Assembly (NCBI GenBank): GCA_003131315.1
Contig: PKUV01000156.1
Coordinates: 1 to 46,939, forward strand
Direction: 5' to 3'
Source of the DNA: Acidobacteriaceae bacterium
GTDB taxonomy: Bacteria > Acidobacteriota > Terriglobia > Terriglobales > Acidobacteriaceae
DNA: 46,939 bases
Below, in pieces: positions 14,470 through 23,737 of the stretch (position 1 is the stretch's first letter; each line of letters opens with the position of its first letter). A program made the position numbers and the translations under genes. Below the pieces are notes generated by a model. That model had not been told where the DNA came from. It made no database searches and was given only the letters and a program-made list of their open reading frames with translations.

Positions 14470-15722
14470 CCTGGCCCGCCCGGCACCGGTGCCCTTCTCT
14501 CTGCTCCCACTCCCGTGCTTGCGTCGTGCAGCCTGCGTGCCCAGGCGAGACCGAGAGCTAGCACGGGCAGTGTCATTAGGCATTCGGCCTTAAGTTGCAC
14601 TCTAGCAAACCAGTACACGGGCGTGAGAAGCAGCAACAATAATCCGGCGGCCTCGAGATAGCGAGTGACCCGATCTGCTTTGGGAGCGTCTGCCGCTCGG
14701 GCACGCATCGCGAGCAGGGGGACGATTAGCAAGAGCAGATCATATTCATAGGCGTAATAGCTGGTGATGATGGCGACAATCAGCCCCAGCCCAAAACCCT
14801 CCGCCAATAAGCGATCTCCCGCTTTTCGCCAAAGGAGACCCGCGGACACAATGGCTGCGAGCGCCACTGGCGCCAACGCCCAATGGATGCGTCCGGGATA
14901 GGGTATGCGCCCGACCACAAAAATGAGCAGCCCACGGAGATTCATCTGGTTTTCAGGCGTGATCAGTCCGACGCCCGTTGCCTGGTTCAAAGCCAGCAAA
15001 TCGCGAGGATACTGTAACAAGCCCCTCCAGCCCACGATGCCATCTGAAATGGCAAGAACAGCGATGGCGGACGTGGCAAAGCCGGGTAACACCCGTTTGC
15101 GACCGGCGATCCACAGCGCAATGATGAAAGGTATCACCAGTTGAAACTTGAAGAGCGCCAGGCCGAGAGTGAAGCCGGCGCCCACATCCCGGTCGGTTGC
15201 AAGCTGCCAGTAAGAAATCGCAAACAGGAAGGCCAGCAGCGGTGCATCCTGGCCCAAGAGCAGATCCATAAACTCGGGAAATGTGCCGAGGGTGAGGAGG
15301 CCCACTGCCCAGAGTGGGATTTGTTCCTTCCATGATCGCCCCTGGACCACGACGAACGGAATGGCCGCGAGGAGCGCAAGTTTGAGGGCGGTCCAGAGGA
15401 GCAGGGCTATGACATAAGGCCACCTGGCGAATACGGAAAAGAGTAAGGCTTCGAACGGGGGCCGAATGTAAGGCAAAGGGCCTTGGCGAATTTCCACTTC
15501 GGAAGCAAATTCCTGCTGCACTTTCCACTGTGCTTTATGATTGTAGAGCTCGGCACCGAGTCCCCTGCGAACCAGAGTGCCGGCGGTGTAAAACGACGCA
15601 AAATCGCCATAGCCGTGCCGGATCTGAACTCGCGTATTCCATAAGATGACGCCGTTGTTAACCGCCATCCAGAGGAGTGCTGTGGCCAGGAGACAACTGC
15701 GCAGTCTCGGTGTGGTAGGCAT
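14466..15722 (-). CDS. GT87-like (DUF2029) polytopic membrane protein, first of a pair
   Basis: 418 aa with an N-terminal membrane anchor, then the loop GYGDFASFYTAGTLVRRG typical of GT87-like proteins, LYNHKAQWKVQQ, and YIRPPFEALLF, followed by about 9 more helices. The family transfers sugars from polyprenyl-phosphate donors outside the cytoplasmic membrane. The 4-nt overlap with the next gene shows a two-gene operon. It is divergent from the polytopic protein at 15845, with a 122-bp shared promoter region. Confidence 0.8.
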   Translation of the reverse strand: MPTTPRLRSCLLATALLWMAVNNGVILWNTRVQIRHGYGDFASFYTAGTLVRRGLGAELYNHKAQWKVQQEFASEVEIRQGPLPYIRPPFEALLFSVFARWPYVIALLLWTALKLALLAAIPFVVVQGRSWKEQIPLWAVGLLTLGTFPEFMDLLLGQDAPLLAFLFAISYWQLATDRDVGAGFTLGLALFKFQLVIPFIIALWIAGRKRVLPGFATSAIAVLAISDGIVGWRGLLQYPRDLLALNQATGVGLITPENQMNLRGLLIFVVGRIPYPGRIHWALAPVALAAIVSAGLLWRKAGDRLLAEGFGLGLIVAIITSYYAYEYDLLLLIVPLLAMRARAADAPKADRVTRYLEAAGLLLLLLTPVYWFARVQLKAECLMTLPVLALGLAWARRLHDASTGVGAERRAPVPGGPG

Positions 15723-15812
15723 GGTTCGAATGGAATGGTTATTCTATCCACATTCCGTTCTATTCGTGCGCCCAAGCCCAATTGGCAGCCGCGCCAGAGC
15801 CGCGTGCATTCT

Positions 15813-15844
15813 ATAATCGCGACGGACCATAATCGCGACAGACC
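15813..15844 (+). repeat. Tandem 16-bp repeat abutting a start codon
   Basis: ATAATCGCGACGGACC (15813-15828) and ATAATCGCGACAGACC (15829-15844) differ at one base and end immediately before the ATG at 15845. The first unit also overlaps a TATAAT-like word (15812-15817). No Shine-Dalgarno is visible in the usual place. Confidence 0.85.
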
Positions 15845-17356
15845 ATGCGACGAATCCTCCAAACGCCGCACACCACGCAGATAGCGTTCGCAGCTATCCT
15901 GCTGTTCGGCCTATTGGCGATGACGGCGCGCAACGCGACCGATCCCGATCTCTGGTGGCATCTGCGCACTGGGCAGTGGATCGTGGAAACCGGCCACCTC
16001 CCCCACTCCGACCCTTTTTCCTTCACTCGCGCCGGGCACGCCTGGGTGTCGCATGAGTGGTTGTCGGAGGTCGTGTTTTACGAGCTCTGGAAAGACGCTG
16101 GCGCCGCCGGACTGATCGTATTCTCCGCGATCATTACGACCGCCGGCTTTATGCTGCTCTATCTGCGCTGTCCCGGAAAGAAGCACTGGGCAGCCGCAGC
16201 GACAGTTTTCGGGGCTTGGGCTTCGGCTCCCTCCTGGGGCGTGCGGCCTCAGATGTTCACGATTGCGCTCGCCAGCCTGCTTCTATGGCTGCTCGAAGGT
16301 GGCGAAGATCGGCCCAGACTTCTGTTTTGGATACCACCGCTGTTTCTGCTATGGCTGAATCTGCACGCCGGATTCGCGCTCGGCCCTGCGCTGTTGTTTG
16401 CTTACGGTGTCGGCCTGCTTTTCGAAACCGCCGCCGGCAGCACGCCTTGGCAGCAGGCACGCCCCATCCTCCTGCGGATTTTGTTGCTCTTGCTGGCTTG
16501 CTTGGCGCTCGTTCCTCTCAACCCCAGCGGCGCGCAACTCTATCGCTATCCGTTCGATACTTTACGCTCGGCGGGAATGCGCTCGTTCATTGTGGAGTGG
16601 TTCTCGCCGGATTTTCATGAATGGCTCTATCGTCCATTCTTATTGGTGTGCCTGCTGGTTCTGGTCGCTCTCGCCAGTTCCCGCTCGCGGCCCAGGGGAC
16701 GTGTGATCGTACCCTTGCTCCTGACCTTTTTCGCTGCCTTGGACGCCGTCCGCCACATTCCAATTTTTGTTTTGGTGGCGATACCCGTGATCGCCGCGGC
16801 TCTCCCGGTCGCTTCAGCGTCCTCAGCGGTCTCACAACGGCGTCCAGACTCCTCGCGGTTCCGGCCACTTTTCATCGGGGCTGTCCTCATTCTGATCGCT
16901 GTGTTTGCATTGGTGAAGTGGGTCAGTCTTGCCCGCAACCAGGATGCCCGCGAGGCGGAGCAGTTTCCCCGAAAAGCTGTCGCGTTCTTACGGGCCGGCG
17001 ACTATCCCCGGAGAGTTTTCGTTTACTACGACTGGGGAGGCTATGCCATCTGGGAACTTTATCCCGAATATCGCGTATTCGTGGACGGCCGCGCGGACCT
17101 CTATGGCGACGACCTCCTGCGCCAGTTTAAGACCGCTGTGCACCTCCGGACCGGCTGGCGAGACGTTCTTGACAGATGGAAGGTGGAGGCGATACTTGTG
17201 CCCCCTTCGTGCGCGCTAGCCCAAGCCCTCCTTCTCGACCCCAATTGGCATGCTGCATTCAGCGACTCTAAGGCGATGATCATGGTCCGGAAGCATCCCG
17301 CCGTCGAAAATGCCGACATTTTCCAGCGACCCATCGTCAGAGGGGCAAGAATGTGA
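15845..17356 (+). CDS. Polytopic membrane protein, GT-C-like, unknown acceptor
   Basis: 503 aa with about 10 helices. A first large loop has DPDLWWHLRTGQWIVETGHL then PHSDPFSFTRAG, and a soluble C-terminal segment has YDWGGYAIWELYPEYRVFVD then GRADLY. It shares both blocks with the protein at 40845-42440, so they are paralogues. The Asp-rich first loop and the helix count recall GT-C glycosyltransferases, but I do not see a diagnostic family motif. It lies just upstream of the Tad operon on the same strand, with a 114-nt gap before the pilin gene. Confidence 0.75.
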   Translation: MRRILQTPHTTQIAFAAILLFGLLAMTARNATDPDLWWHLRTGQWIVETGHLPHSDPFSFTRAGHAWVSHEWLSEVVFYELWKDAGAAGLIVFSAIITTAGFMLLYLRCPGKKHWAAAATVFGAWASAPSWGVRPQMFTIALASLLLWLLEGGEDRPRLLFWIPPLFLLWLNLHAGFALGPALLFAYGVGLLFETAAGSTPWQQARPILLRILLLLLACLALVPLNPSGAQLYRYPFDTLRSAGMRSFIVEWFSPDFHEWLYRPFLLVCLLVLVALASSRSRPRGRVIVPLLLTFFAALDAVRHIPIFVLVAIPVIAAALPVASASSAVSQRRPDSSRFRPLFIGAVLILIAVFALVKWVSLARNQDAREAEQFPRKAVAFLRAGDYPRRVFVYYDWGGYAIWELYPEYRVFVDGRADLYGDDLLRQFKTAVHLRTGWRDVLDRWKVEAILVPPSCALAQALLLDPNWHAAFSDSKAMIMVRKHPAVENADIFQRPIVRGARM

Positions 17357-17470
17357 AAAAATGTTTCCCAGAGCCATCCCGAATCTGCGAAACTAGGGCG
17401 CATACTAGGACTGGTTCCAACGCTCGTCCTGGATGGGGAGTTTCTAGCCTAAAACTGGAAGGAGTCTGGA

Positions 17471-17635
17471 ATGACAAATTTGGCTAAGCTCTTGTGGCGC
17501 AATGAGGAAGGGCAGGACATCGCAGAATACGCGGTGATGCTGGCCGTAATTTTGGTGATCGTGATCGGCACCGTCCGTCTGATCGGCGGCAATGCGAACA
17601 ACGTATTCTCGTCGGTAGCCAGCGAAATCAAGTAG
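17471..17635 (+). CDS. flp: Flp-type pilin (Tad pilus major subunit)
   Basis: A 54-aa gene preceded by GGAAGGAGT. The peptide has a short charged leader ending EEG14, then QDIAEYAVMLAVILVIVIG. This is the Flp prepilin pattern: cleavage between G14 and Q15, Glu at +5 and Tyr at +6 of the mature protein, then a hydrophobic helix. Mature Flp is about 40 aa and polymerises into Tad pili. It heads the operon, as usual. No TadV/CpaA prepilin peptidase gene is in the window, so it must be encoded elsewhere. Confidence 0.93.
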   Translation: MTNLAKLLWRNEEGQDIAEYAVMLAVILVIVIGTVRLIGGNANNVFSSVASEIK

Positions 17636-17726
17636 GCCAGCGCGACCGCAGGAAGTGCGTCACACTCGCGGAGATTGAGTCCGCCGTGGCAACGAATCAG
17701 TCCGGAGTGGTCCCGGAAGGAGAGGA

Positions 17727-18557
17727 ATGAACCGAAGCCGTTTGTTGATGATCGGAGGCTTGGCACTGGCTGTCGGCCTGCTCGTCAGCTATACCGTCTA
17801 TAACCGGCTGCGGACCTTTGCGGGCTCAAGCAACAATGAGCGCGGAGTGCCGGTCGTGGTGGCTGCCGACGACATTCAGGTCGGGGCCAAGTTAGAAGGT
17901 CATGATGTGGGCCTGGTCACTATCCCGCAATCGGCGGTTCCACCGGGCGCCTTCTCCGACAAATCGAAGGTCCTGGGCCGCGGCGCAGTTCTGCCGGTAA
18001 GCAAAGGCGAATTCATTCTGCCGAGCAAACTCGCGGCGGTGAACGCTGGAGCCGGCCTGCCCTCGATGATCCCGCAGGGAATGCGCGCAGTTTCCGTGCG
18101 TGTCAACGATGTGGTTTCGGTGGCGGGCTTCGTGCAACCGGGCACGCGCGTGGATGTGCTGGCCACTGGTGGTCAAGGCGGCAACGACCGTCAAACCACC
18201 ACCGTCCTGGAAAACGTCGCGGTCATCGCCGTGGGCAAAAGCTTGGACCGGAATGCTTCCGCAGATGCGCAAACCGCCCCGGTGATTACGCTCCTGGTTT
18301 CTCCGGACGACGCGCAGAAGCTGGCGCTGGTTTCGCAGGAAGGACGGATTCAGCTCTCTTTGCGCAATCCGCTGGACACAAAAAAGGGAGGCATCGGCGC
18401 GACGCGGACAAGTTCGCTGTACTTGGGCGATAAACCGGTGGCGACCGAACCCAAACCTAAAATCCGCAAGGTGGCAGCAAAAGTTCCGGCGCCTCCACCA
18501 GCGCCCTATGCGGTAGAAATGATCCGTGGCAGCAAACGGGATGAAACCAAGTTTTGA
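17727..18557 (+). CDS. cpaB: Tad pilus assembly protein CpaB/RcpC
   Basis: 276 aa, start after GGAAGGAGAGGA. It has an N-terminal membrane helix (residues 7-25), then a SAF-like domain (VPVVVAADDIQVGAKLEGHD at about 41-60; LPVSKGEFILPSKL). A RcpC-type middle part follows, with VSVRVNDVVSVAGFVQPGTR and VDVLAT, and a Pro/Lys-rich tail. CpaB/RcpC is a periplasmic factor of the Tad system that associates with the secretin. It lies 91 nt after flp. Confidence 0.93.
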   Translation: MNRSRLLMIGGLALAVGLLVSYTVYNRLRTFAGSSNNERGVPVVVAADDIQVGAKLEGHDVGLVTIPQSAVPPGAFSDKSKVLGRGAVLPVSKGEFILPSKLAAVNAGAGLPSMIPQGMRAVSVRVNDVVSVAGFVQPGTRVDVLATGGQGGNDRQTTTVLENVAVIAVGKSLDRNASADAQTAPVITLLVSPDDAQKLALVSQEGRIQLSLRNPLDTKKGGIGATRTSSLYLGDKPVATEPKPKIRKVAAKVPAPPPAPYAVEMIRGSKRDETKF

Positions 18558-18651
18558 GCCGTCGATACCGCAACCATTCGCGTCCGCTCATTGCCTCGAT
18601 GGATCTGCCCTCGATGGATTTGCTCGTGCATCCTCGCAGAGGTCCGAATTC

Positions 18652-20085
18652 ATGAAAGCTCCTACGCTCGTCGCAGCCGCTTTACTTCTTTGTGCGACAA
18701 CGATGTTCGCGCGCACCGTGGCTACCGACGGCAATCCACCGGCCGCTCCGGCAACGGCTTCTTCTCAGAACCAAGACAGTGCGCCCGCCGCGCAACCCTC
18801 CACTACGGCCACGTCTGCATCCGGCCAGAGCGTTATGGCGGGTGCAGCTCCGCTGCGCGTGATGGTGGGCAAGTCCCTCCTGATTAACACTACCGAAAGA
18901 CTGAAGCGCGTCTCGGTAACGGACCCGGCGGTAGCGGATGCGCTGGTCGTCACGCCAACGCAAGTCCTGGTCAATGGACTCGCTCCGGGCGAGGTTTCAC
19001 TGCTGATCTGGGACGAACTGGAGCGCTCTCGCAGCTTCGATCTTCGGGTGGATGTCGATATCACTGCGGCTTCGGAAGAAATGCATCGCCTTTTCCCGGA
19101 TGAGCAGATCAACGTTACGCCTTCGCGTTCCGCGATTGTTCTCTCTGGCCACGTAACCACCGAGGACGTCTCCAAGCATGCTGGCGCGCTGGCCTTGGCG
19201 TATTCCAAGAATGTCGTGAACGTGCTGACGTTCGGGCCGGTCGGGGCAGAGGAAGTGCTTCTGGAAGTCAAGTTTGCTGAAGTGGATCGCAACGCTTTGA
19301 CCCAACTTGGCGTCAATGTGTTTTCCACCGGCATTGGGAACACGCTCTCGGGCATAACTACCGGCCAGTACGGCGGAACCAAGATCGGGACCCTCAGCGA
19401 TTCGACAGCAGGATCTGGCCCGCTTACCAGTACAACGACGATAAATGACTTACTCAACATGTATTTCTTTAACCCCCAGATTCACTTGGGCGGAGTCATT
19501 AAGGCTCTTCAGGCAAAGAATCTGTTGCAGATTCTTGCCGAGCCCAACCTGATCGCGGTCAATGGCAAGGAAGCCAGCTTCCTGGCCGGAGGAGAGTTCC
19601 CCTTCCCCGTGGCGCAGCAGGGCGCAGGCGGACTGTCAACGGTGACCATTCAGTTTCGCGAGTTTGGTGTACGTCTGAAGTTCACCCCCGTGATTCAGCC
19701 GAACGGGAATATCCACCTGCACGTGGTTCCTGAGGTGAGCACCTTGGACTTCGCCAATGCGGTCACGGTTTCTGGAACCACCGTGCCCGCCATCAGCACG
19801 CGCAAGGCGGACACGGAATTCGAACTGCAAGATGGCCAGAGCTTCGTCATCGCCGGCCTGATGGATAACCGGGTGACAAATCTTGCGAACAAGGTTCCCT
19901 GGCTGGGCGATATCCCGATCCTCGGCAATTTTTTCAAAAGCAAGAGCGCGCAAAAGAGCAACTCGGAATTGATGGTCCTGTGTACGGTGCGCCGGGTTTC
20001 GCCCAGTGCCCAGTCGCCGAAGGGCCCGGCGAACCCGGAGCCGTATCTGGATCAGGGCAAGTTCGATGGCAAGAAAGCGAACTGA
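18652..20085 (+). CDS. cpaC: Tad outer-membrane secretin CpaC/RcpA
   Basis: The ATG at 18652 opens a clear signal peptide (MKAPTLVAAALLLCATTMFA); the open frame extends upstream but overlaps the cpaB end without support. The 477-aa protein has a low-complexity linker, a pilus-secretin N-domain (LRVMVGKSLLINTTERLKRV, 65-130), then the secretin core with VPAISTRKADTEFELQDGQS and the family end VPWLGDIPILGNFFKS. It forms the outer-membrane channel for the pilus. Confidence 0.94.
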   Translation: MKAPTLVAAALLLCATTMFARTVATDGNPPAAPATASSQNQDSAPAAQPSTTATSASGQSVMAGAAPLRVMVGKSLLINTTERLKRVSVTDPAVADALVVTPTQVLVNGLAPGEVSLLIWDELERSRSFDLRVDVDITAASEEMHRLFPDEQINVTPSRSAIVLSGHVTTEDVSKHAGALALAYSKNVVNVLTFGPVGAEEVLLEVKFAEVDRNALTQLGVNVFSTGIGNTLSGITTGQYGGTKIGTLSDSTAGSGPLTSTTTINDLLNMYFFNPQIHLGGVIKALQAKNLLQILAEPNLIAVNGKEASFLAGGEFPFPVAQQGAGGLSTVTIQFREFGVRLKFTPVIQPNGNIHLHVVPEVSTLDFANAVTVSGTTVPAISTRKADTEFELQDGQSFVIAGLMDNRVTNLANKVPWLGDIPILGNFFKSKSAQKSNSELMVLCTVRRVSPSAQSPKGPANPEPYLDQGKFDGKKAN

Positions 20086-20087
20086 GA

Positions 20088-20152
20088 CATTGAGTCATTG
20101 AAAATCGCGCTCGGGGTTTTTAGTGATTCAATGCCTCAATGATTCAATGGCT
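20088..20152. repeat. ATTCAATG-type inverted repeat between cpaC and cpaE
   Basis: CATTGAGTCATTGA (just after the cpaC stop) is an imperfect complement of TCAATGCCTCAATG about 40 nt later, and ATTCAATG words repeat. The 93-nt cpaC-cpaE gap is otherwise without sense. It could reduce read-through or stabilise the upstream mRNA. Confidence 0.6.
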
Positions 20153-20178
20153 TTAGAAAGGGCGGTGGGGAACGAGTC

Positions 20179-21351
20179 ATGCCGGAATTGTCAGTAGCCG
20201 TATTCGCCACGGACAACGACCAGCGCGCGGTGCTTCAGGTTCTGGTGGATGGCACCAGCGTGGCTCGCACCGTGTGCGGCAATGCGACCATGCCGCTGGC
20301 CGCCAACGACCTGGTCATCCGCAGAACTCAAGTCTTTGCGCCCGACGTGGTTCTGGTGGATATCGCCGCCGATGGCATCGCCTCGGCGCTACGGGCCATT
20401 GAGTTGCTGCACCAGGGACTTCCCGATGCAGCCGTGTTCGCCGTCGGCCCCATGACCCAACCGCAGTTGATTGTCAGTGCCATGCGGGCAGGCGTGCGCG
20501 AATACATTGAGCGCCCGACCACCACGACCGATCTGCTGGAAGCCTTCGTCCGCCTGACGGCAACTCGCCGCAAGCCCGGGCGCGAAAGTTCACGGGGAAA
20601 GGTGTTCACGATCGTGAACGCCAAAGGCGGCAGCGGCGCCACCACCGTCGCCGTCAATCTGGCTCTTGCCTTGCAGTCGATTCACCACAGCACGGCGCTA
20701 GTGGACTTGGCGCCCCTGGGTCACTGCGCCTTGCATCTTAATCTCAAGCCAACGTTCACTGTCTCGGACGCAATCACGAACCTGCACCGCCTGGACTCGT
20801 CCCTGCTCGACAGCTTCATGGCCCGTCACGATCGCGGCTTGCAGGTGCTGGCCGGCGCTGCGACTCCCACGGCCATTGAACCCTCCGCTTCCGACTTTGC
20901 CCGCCTGTTTGACACGATGGTCGGCCTGTTTCACTACATCGTGGTGGACGCTTCTTCCCGGCTCGACAGCGCCACTCGTCTGGTCAGCAACCTGTCGGAG
21001 AAAATTCTGCTCATCGCTCACGCCGATGTCGCTTCCCTGTGGAGCGCCGGAAGAGTGGCCCAGTATCTCGGCGAGAGCGGCTCACGGGACCGTTTTGCAT
21101 TGGTGTTGAACCGCTATCGCAAGGTAGCTGGCTTCAATGAAGCGGAGACCGAGGCCGCCATCGGGGCCCCGGTGCTCTGGCGGATTCCCAATCAGTACTT
21201 CGCGGTCTCGACCGCGATCGATCGCGGCGTTCCCTTGATGCAGCAGGGGAACACCGAAATTGCCCGCTCCATTACCGGGCTGGCGGAATACTTGACCAAG
21301 GACGATTTGGAAGTGAAGCGCACTGCCTGGTCGCTGTTTAAGACGGTTTAG
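20179..21351 (+). CDS. cpaE: Tad localisation ATPase CpaE/TadZ
   Basis: 390 aa. Residues 1-130 form a receiver-like domain without a clear phosphorylation consensus (VLVDIAADGIASALRAIELL). A MinD/ParA-type ATPase follows, with the deviant Walker A KGGSGATT at about 148-155 and LVDLAPLG. CpaE/TadZ places the Tad machine at a cell site. The final arm ends KRTAWSLFKTV. The start follows a GGGCGGTGGGGAACGAGTC stretch. Confidence 0.92.
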   Translation: MPELSVAVFATDNDQRAVLQVLVDGTSVARTVCGNATMPLAANDLVIRRTQVFAPDVVLVDIAADGIASALRAIELLHQGLPDAAVFAVGPMTQPQLIVSAMRAGVREYIERPTTTTDLLEAFVRLTATRRKPGRESSRGKVFTIVNAKGGSGATTVAVNLALALQSIHHSTALVDLAPLGHCALHLNLKPTFTVSDAITNLHRLDSSLLDSFMARHDRGLQVLAGAATPTAIEPSASDFARLFDTMVGLFHYIVVDASSRLDSATRLVSNLSEKILLIAHADVASLWSAGRVAQYLGESGSRDRFALVLNRYRKVAGFNEAETEAAIGAPVLWRIPNQYFAVSTAIDRGVPLMQQGNTEIARSITGLAEYLTKDDLEVKRTAWSLFKTV

Positions 21352-21449
21352 AGATGCGTCGTTCGCTGTTCGCTTTTCGCTAAGACGGGCGAACCGTAGG
21401 GACTGGCGATTAGCGAACGACGAATAGCGAACGACGGCTTCCCGCATCT
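21352..21449. repeat. Large palindrome between cpaE and cpaF
   Basis: AGATGCG (21352-21358) pairs with CGCATCT (21443-21449). Inside, CGTCGTTCGCT...TTCGCTAA pairs with TTAGCGAACGACG...AGCGAACGACG (about 23 of 28 positions). The 118-nt gap between cpaE and cpaF is thus almost wholly one hairpin. It may act as a partial terminator or an RNA-processing site. Confidence 0.75.
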
Positions 21450-21469
21450 GTGAAAGTGGTTTAGAAAAC

Positions 21470-22765
21470 ATGGCCAATCTGCAAGCCTTCGAACGGAGCG
21501 AGTACCAACAGGTCAAGGCGGACCTGCACCGCAAGATCCTCGACCGCCTCGACCTGGAAAAACTCGGCCGCTCAACCGGAGATTCGGCGCGCGAAGAAGT
21601 TCTCGTCCTGATCCGCAGTTCGGTGAACAGCGAGGCGGTTCCTCTCAGTTTCGCCGAGCGCGAGCAGTTGTCGCGGGAGATCCTCGACGAAATCTTCGGC
21701 CTTGGCCCGCTCGAACCGCTCCTCAAAGATCCCACCATTTCCGACATTCTCGTCAACCGCTTCGACCGCGTATACGTCGAGCGCGCCGGCAAGCTTGAGA
21801 TCACGGGCTTGTCGTTCAAGGACAACCAGCACTTGATGCAGATCATCGACCGCATCGTGTCCCGCATTGGGCGGCGCGTGGATGAGTCTTCGCCTATGGT
21901 CGATGCCCGCTTGCAGGATGGCTCTCGCGTCAACGCCATCATTCCGCCGCTGGCGCTCGACGGAGCCTGCCTCTCGATCCGCCGCTTCGGCCGGGATCCG
22001 ATAACCGCGCGCAACATGCTCGACAACAAGACCCTGACCGAGCCCATGCTGGAACTGCTCTCGGCCATGGTCAAGGGCCGCCTGAACCTGCTCATTTCAG
22101 GAGGAACGGGCGCCGGCAAGACGACGGTCCTCAATGTCCTTTCCGGTTACATCCCGAATTCGGAGCGCATCGTAACCATTGAAGACGCGGCCGAATTGCA
22201 GCTCAAGCAGGAACACGTAGTCCGGCTGGAAACCCGCCCTCCCAACATCGAGGGCAAAGGCTCGGTCCGCATGCGCCAGCTCGTCATCAACAGCCTGCGC
22301 ATGCGTCCCGATCGCATTGTGGTGGGCGAGGTGCGCGGCGAAGAAGCCTTCGACATGCTTCAGGCCATGAATACCGGTCACGAGGGTTCGCTCACCACCG
22401 TACACGCCAACTCGCCGCGCGACGCCCTGGCTCGCGTCGAAAATATGGTTTCCATGGCCAACCTGAACATTCCCGAGCGTGCGATTCGCCAGCAGATCGC
22501 CAACGCTGTCCACGCCGTAGTCCAGGTTGCGCGTCTCTCGGACGGTTCGCGCAAGGTGCTCACGATTTCCGAGGTCACCGGAATGGACGGAGACATGATC
22601 ACGATGCAGGACGTTTTCGTTTTTGAACGCACCGGCATTGACGAGAGCGGGAAGGTGCGCGGCGTCTTCCGTTCCACTGGCCTCCCGCCACATTTCGCTG
22701 AGCGCCTCGCCACCGCCGGTTGCCGCCTGAGTCCCGCGCTCTTCGAGTCCCGGATGGAGGTCTAG
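21470..22765 (+). CDS. cpaF: Tad secretion ATPase CpaF/TadA
   Basis: 431 aa. The Walker [11 protein letters not shown] is at about 210-219, the Walker B-type [14 protein letters not shown] at about 282-295, and the Asp and His boxes lie between and after ([28 protein letters not shown]). The N-terminal domain ([20 protein letters not shown]) is typical of CpaF. This hexameric ATPase powers pilus extension, and in some systems retraction. It lies 118 nt after cpaE and 3 nt before tadB. Confidence 0.96.
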   Translation: MANLQAFERSEYQQVKADLHRKILDRLDLEKLGRSTGDSAREEVLVLIRSSVNSEAVPLSFAEREQLSREILDEIFGLGPLEPLLKDPTISDILVNRFDRVYVERAGKLEITGLSFKDNQHLMQIIDRIVSRIGRRVDESSPMVDARLQDGSRVNAIIPPLALDGACLSIRRFGRDPITARNMLDNKTLTEPMLELLSAMVKGRLNLLISGGTGAGKTTVLNVLSGYIPNSERIVTIEDAAELQLKQEHVVRLETRPPNIEGKGSVRMRQLVINSLRMRPDRIVVGEVRGEEAFDMLQAMNTGHEGSLTTVHANSPRDALARVENMVSMANLNIPERAIRQQIANAVHAVVQVARLSDGSRKVLTISEVTGMDGDMITMQDVFVFERTGIDESGKVRGVFRSTGLPPHFAERLATAGCRLSPALFESRMEV

Positions 22766-22768
22766 CGG

Positions 22769-23734
22769 ATGCCGTTCGCTATCGCTTTGCTGGTGTTTGT
22801 GGTGGTCACCCTGGCGGTCTTTGCCGCCATGTCTTTGTATGATCAGCGCAAGGCCCAGGCCCGCATTCTCCGCGATCGCCTCTCCACCGTTCAGAAACCA
22901 ACCGAACAACCAGCGCCGGCTGTCGCTCTGCTTCGCGACGAAGTGCTCAGCCGGATACCGGCTTTCGACACCTTGCTTCGCCGCTCGGAGCGCGTCTCGC
23001 TTCTGCAAAAAATGCTGGCTCAGGGGGACGTCGATGTTCGCGCCGGAAACTTCCTGATGCTTTGCGCCGTGTCGGCCGTGGTCTTCGCCGCCATCGCTTT
23101 CATCGCCGGGGGCAACCTGGTGTTCGGCTGGGCCGGCGCTCTGCTCGGGTTTTTTATTCCGTACGCCTATGCCTCGCACATGCGGACGAGGCGCTTCCAG
23201 AAATTCGAGGAGAAATTTCCCGAGGCCATCGATACGCTCGCCCGCGCCGTTCGCGCCGGACACGCATTTACCACCGCGCTGGAAATGATTGCCAACGAAG
23301 TCTCCGAACCCGTTGCCGGAGAATTCCGCCAGCTCTATGAAGAACAGAAATTCGGGCTCCCGGTACGCGACGCCCTAATCAACTTGGCCGACCGCATTCC
23401 TCTGGTCGACGTCAAGTTCTTCGTGACGGCGGTGATGTTGCAGCGCGAAACCGGCGGCAATCTTGCCGAGATTCTTGACAACCTCTCTTACGTCATCCGC
23501 GAGCGCTTTAAAATCCTGCGCCAGGTCCGCGTCCACACCGCCCAGGGACGCCTCACAATGGTCCTGCTCATGGCTCTGCCGCCCACGATTGTGGTCCTCA
23601 TGCTCCTCCTCAACCCGGGATTCATTCGCCCGCTGTTCACGGACCCGCTGGGGCACGCTCTGATCGTCGGAGGGATCACTTTGCAGACGTTGGGCTACTT
23701 TGTCATTCGCAGAATTATCAGGATCCAGGTCTGA
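22769..23734 (+). CDS. tadB: Tad inner-membrane platform protein TadB
   Basis: 321 aa. It has an N-terminal helix, a pair of helices at about 90-130, then the T2SSF domain (residues about 150-290): FPEAIDTLARAVRAGHAFTT, ALEMIANEVSEPVAGEF, VTAVMLQRETGGNLAEIL. Two C-terminal helices follow. TadB with TadC forms the platform on which CpaF works. It is 3 nt after cpaF and 3 nt before tadC. Confidence 0.95.
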   Translation: MPFAIALLVFVVVTLAVFAAMSLYDQRKAQARILRDRLSTVQKPTEQPAPAVALLRDEVLSRIPAFDTLLRRSERVSLLQKMLAQGDVDVRAGNFLMLCAVSAVVFAAIAFIAGGNLVFGWAGALLGFFIPYAYASHMRTRRFQKFEEKFPEAIDTLARAVRAGHAFTTALEMIANEVSEPVAGEFRQLYEEQKFGLPVRDALINLADRIPLVDVKFFVTAVMLQRETGGNLAEILDNLSYVIRERFKILRQVRVHTAQGRLTMVLLMALPPTIVVLMLLLNPGFIRPLFTDPLGHALIVGGITLQTLGYFVIRRIIRIQV

Positions 23735-23737
23735 TTC

